A stretch of DNA of 64,000 nucleotides from Flavivirga amylovorans (GTDB taxonomy: Bacteria > Bacteroidota > Bacteroidia > Flavobacteriales > Flavobacteriaceae), in contig NZ_JAUOEM010000001.1 in assembly GCF_030540875.1 (NCBI RefSeq), forward strand, positions 1,054,001 to 1,118,000. Reading direction: 5' to 3'. The notes below the pieces were generated by a model that had not been told where the DNA came from, made no database searches, and worked only from the letters and a program-made list of their open reading frames with translations. Position 1 is the stretch's first letter, and the number at the start of each line of letters is the position of its first letter. The translations under genes and the position numbers were made by a program. Positions 63,129 through 64,000 of this stretch are shown piece by piece.

Positions 63129-63184
63129 AACTACGTATTTGAAATTACGTAATACTACGTATATTTGTTTTAAAATACGTAGTT
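63129..63184 (+). promoter_or_regulatory. nirB promoter with four TACGTA palindromes
   Basis: TTTG (63138-63141), 18 bp and TATATTTG (63160-63167) form an excellent Bacteroidota promoter, predicting a start near 63173, 12 bp before the ATG. TACGTA occurs at 63132, 63146, 63156 and 63176, centres 14, 10 and 20 bp apart. The outer two are in a perfect 12-bp inverted repeat (63129-63140 and 63173-63184) whose right arm ends at the ATG. This looks like a multi-site operator overlying the promoter. Confidence 0.7.
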
Positions 63185-64000
63185 ATGATAAAGATTATAG
63201 TTGTAGGTAATGGTATGGTAGGATATAAATTTTGTGAAAAATTCGTATCTCACTCAAACTCTAAAAACTTTAAACTTACTGTTTTTGGAGAAGAAATAAG
63301 ACCAGCTTACGATCGTGTGCATTTAAGTGAGTTTTTTGAAAATGGAGATGCGAAAGCATTAGAAATGGCTTCCAGAACATGGTACGAAGAACAAGGGATC
63401 GAACTAATTACTAATGAACGAATTACGGATATACACAGGTCTTCCAAAAAAATAACAACAACCAAAGATTTACATTATAAATATGATTATTTGGTCTTAG
63501 CTACTGGATCTGCACCCTTTGTACCAAATATTAACGGTATAGAAAAGAAAGGTGTCTTTGTTTATAGAACTATAGAAGATTTAGAAGCTATGCTAGCCTA
63601 TGCAGATATCTTAAAATCTAAAAATTCAGAAACTACAAAAGCAGCTGTTCTAGGAGGGGGACTTCTGGGTTTAGAAGCTGCTAAAGCTGTTATGGATATG
63701 GGCTTTGAACCTCATGTTGTAGAGTTTGCCCCCAAATTAATGCCTAGACAATTAGATACACGTGCCAGTAAGGTTTTACAAGAAAAAATAGAATCTATAG
63801 GTATTAATGTTCACTTATCTAAAGCCACCAATAAAATTCTAGGAGATGATTCTATTACTGGGATGGAATTTGGTGAATATGATAAAATAGATGTAGACAT
63901 GTTAGTTATTTCTGCAGGTATTAGACCTAGAGATGAATTAGCTAAAACCTGCGACCTGGAAATGGGAGTAAGAGGTGGTATTGTGGTGAATGATAAAATG
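63185..64000 (+). CDS. nirB: Nitrite reductase large subunit NirB (3' end outside window)
   Basis: The ATG at 63185 opens a frame that runs off the window edge, giving 272 residues. It has an FAD-binding GNGMVGYKFCEKF motif near 8-20, RPAYDRVHLSEFF near 39-51, LATGSAPFVPNINGIE near 101-116, the NAD-binding GGGLLGLEAAKA near 158-169, and SAGIRPRDELA near 241-251. This is the N-terminal half of the NADH-dependent assimilatory nitrite reductase, which reduces nitrite to ammonium with siroheme and 4Fe-4S in its missing C-terminal part. A related FAD-NAD oxidoreductase without the siroheme half cannot be excluded here. Confidence 0.85.
   Translation, partial: MIKIIVVGNGMVGYKFCEKFVSHSNSKNFKLTVFGEEIRPAYDRVHLSEFFENGDAKALEMASRTWYEEQGIELITNERITDIHRSSKKITTTKDLHYKYDYLVLATGSAPFVPNINGIEKKGVFVYRTIEDLEAMLAYADILKSKNSETTKAAVLGGGLLGLEAAKAVMDMGFEPHVVEFAPKLMPRQLDTRASKVLQEKIESIGINVHLSKATNKILGDDSITGMEFGEYDKIDVDMLVISAGIRPRDELAKTCDLEMGVRGGIVVNDKM

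Overview
The window is AT-rich DNA from a marine-type member of Bacteroidota, almost certainly a Flavobacteriaceae. The evidence is its lineage-typical gene families (DUF2911, DUF4249 paired with a TonB-dependent receptor, SDR-type threonine dehydrogenase, fused ResB-CcsA, flavobacterial KdsC/UbiA/Maf synteny), A-rich rather than Shine-Dalgarno translation starts, frequent TTG starts, and promoters of the Bacteroidota form TTTG-N17-23-TAnnTTTG. Genus and species cannot be fixed from this window. No rRNA, tRNA, CRISPR array, prophage or intact insertion sequence was seen. It reads as ordinary chromosome with a high load of small interspersed repeats and three genes damaged by single-base changes.

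Layout. 1-9.2 kb: end of a DUF2911 protein, an oxidoreductase, a sodium:solute symporter with a 36-residue partner peptide and a PIG-L deacetylase, then corA interrupted by an amber codon, a small MscS channel and a lipoprotein. 9.5-14.1 kb: a beta-helix lipoprotein and an AraC regulator/SDR/lipoprotein unit. 14.3-17.3 kb: maf, UbiA prenyltransferase, KdsC-like phosphatase and a DUF2520 protein. 17.5-22.2 kb: truncated haemoglobin, fused cytochrome c biogenesis protein, a 52-residue basic protein and a HAD phosphatase. 22.3-25.7 kb: a MATE exporter behind a strongly foldable leader, DUF1801, VOC and an rlmF that has lost a normal start codon. 26.7-29.9 kb: TonB receptor plus DUF4249 lipoprotein. 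30-38.5 kb: TPR lipoprotein, ECF sigma operon with an MscS channel, a LytS/LytTR-type two-component pair, serine hydrolase with an ExbB-like protein, DUF4349. 38.6-40.8 kb: three unrecognised envelope proteins. 40.9-49.5 kb: DEAD-box helicase, aldose epimerase-like protein, pabB, a sigma-like protein, tilS, adenine deaminase, alpha/beta hydrolase. 49.5-53.5 kb: a duplicated-domain membrane protein, then an Lrp regulator divergent from tdh-kbl (threonine to glycine plus acetyl-CoA). 53.9-59.6 kb: a cation antiporter, then a four-gene molybdenum hydroxylase operon (2Fe-2S subunit, Tat-exported Mo subunit, XdhC, MocA-like). 60-64 kb: an FdhF/YdeP molybdoenzyme, a broken RelE-type toxin with its antitoxin, and the start of nirB.

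The most interesting signals are non-coding: (i) a family of 136-153 bp palindromic elements whose 21-bp arms differ between copies yet stay perfectly complementary, plus a related palindromic fragment read in frame inside pabB; (ii) heptamer (CAGTnnn / ACTGnnn) and octamer repeat families at gene ends, including about 13 exact ACTGAAC units ending 5 bp before a start codon; (iii) a closed three-stem leader RNA before the MATE gene with an alternative pairing that would cover the AUG; (iv) four TACGTA palindromes wrapped around the nirB promoter. Single-base lesions in corA, rlmF and the relE-like toxin suggest recent gene decay or consensus errors.
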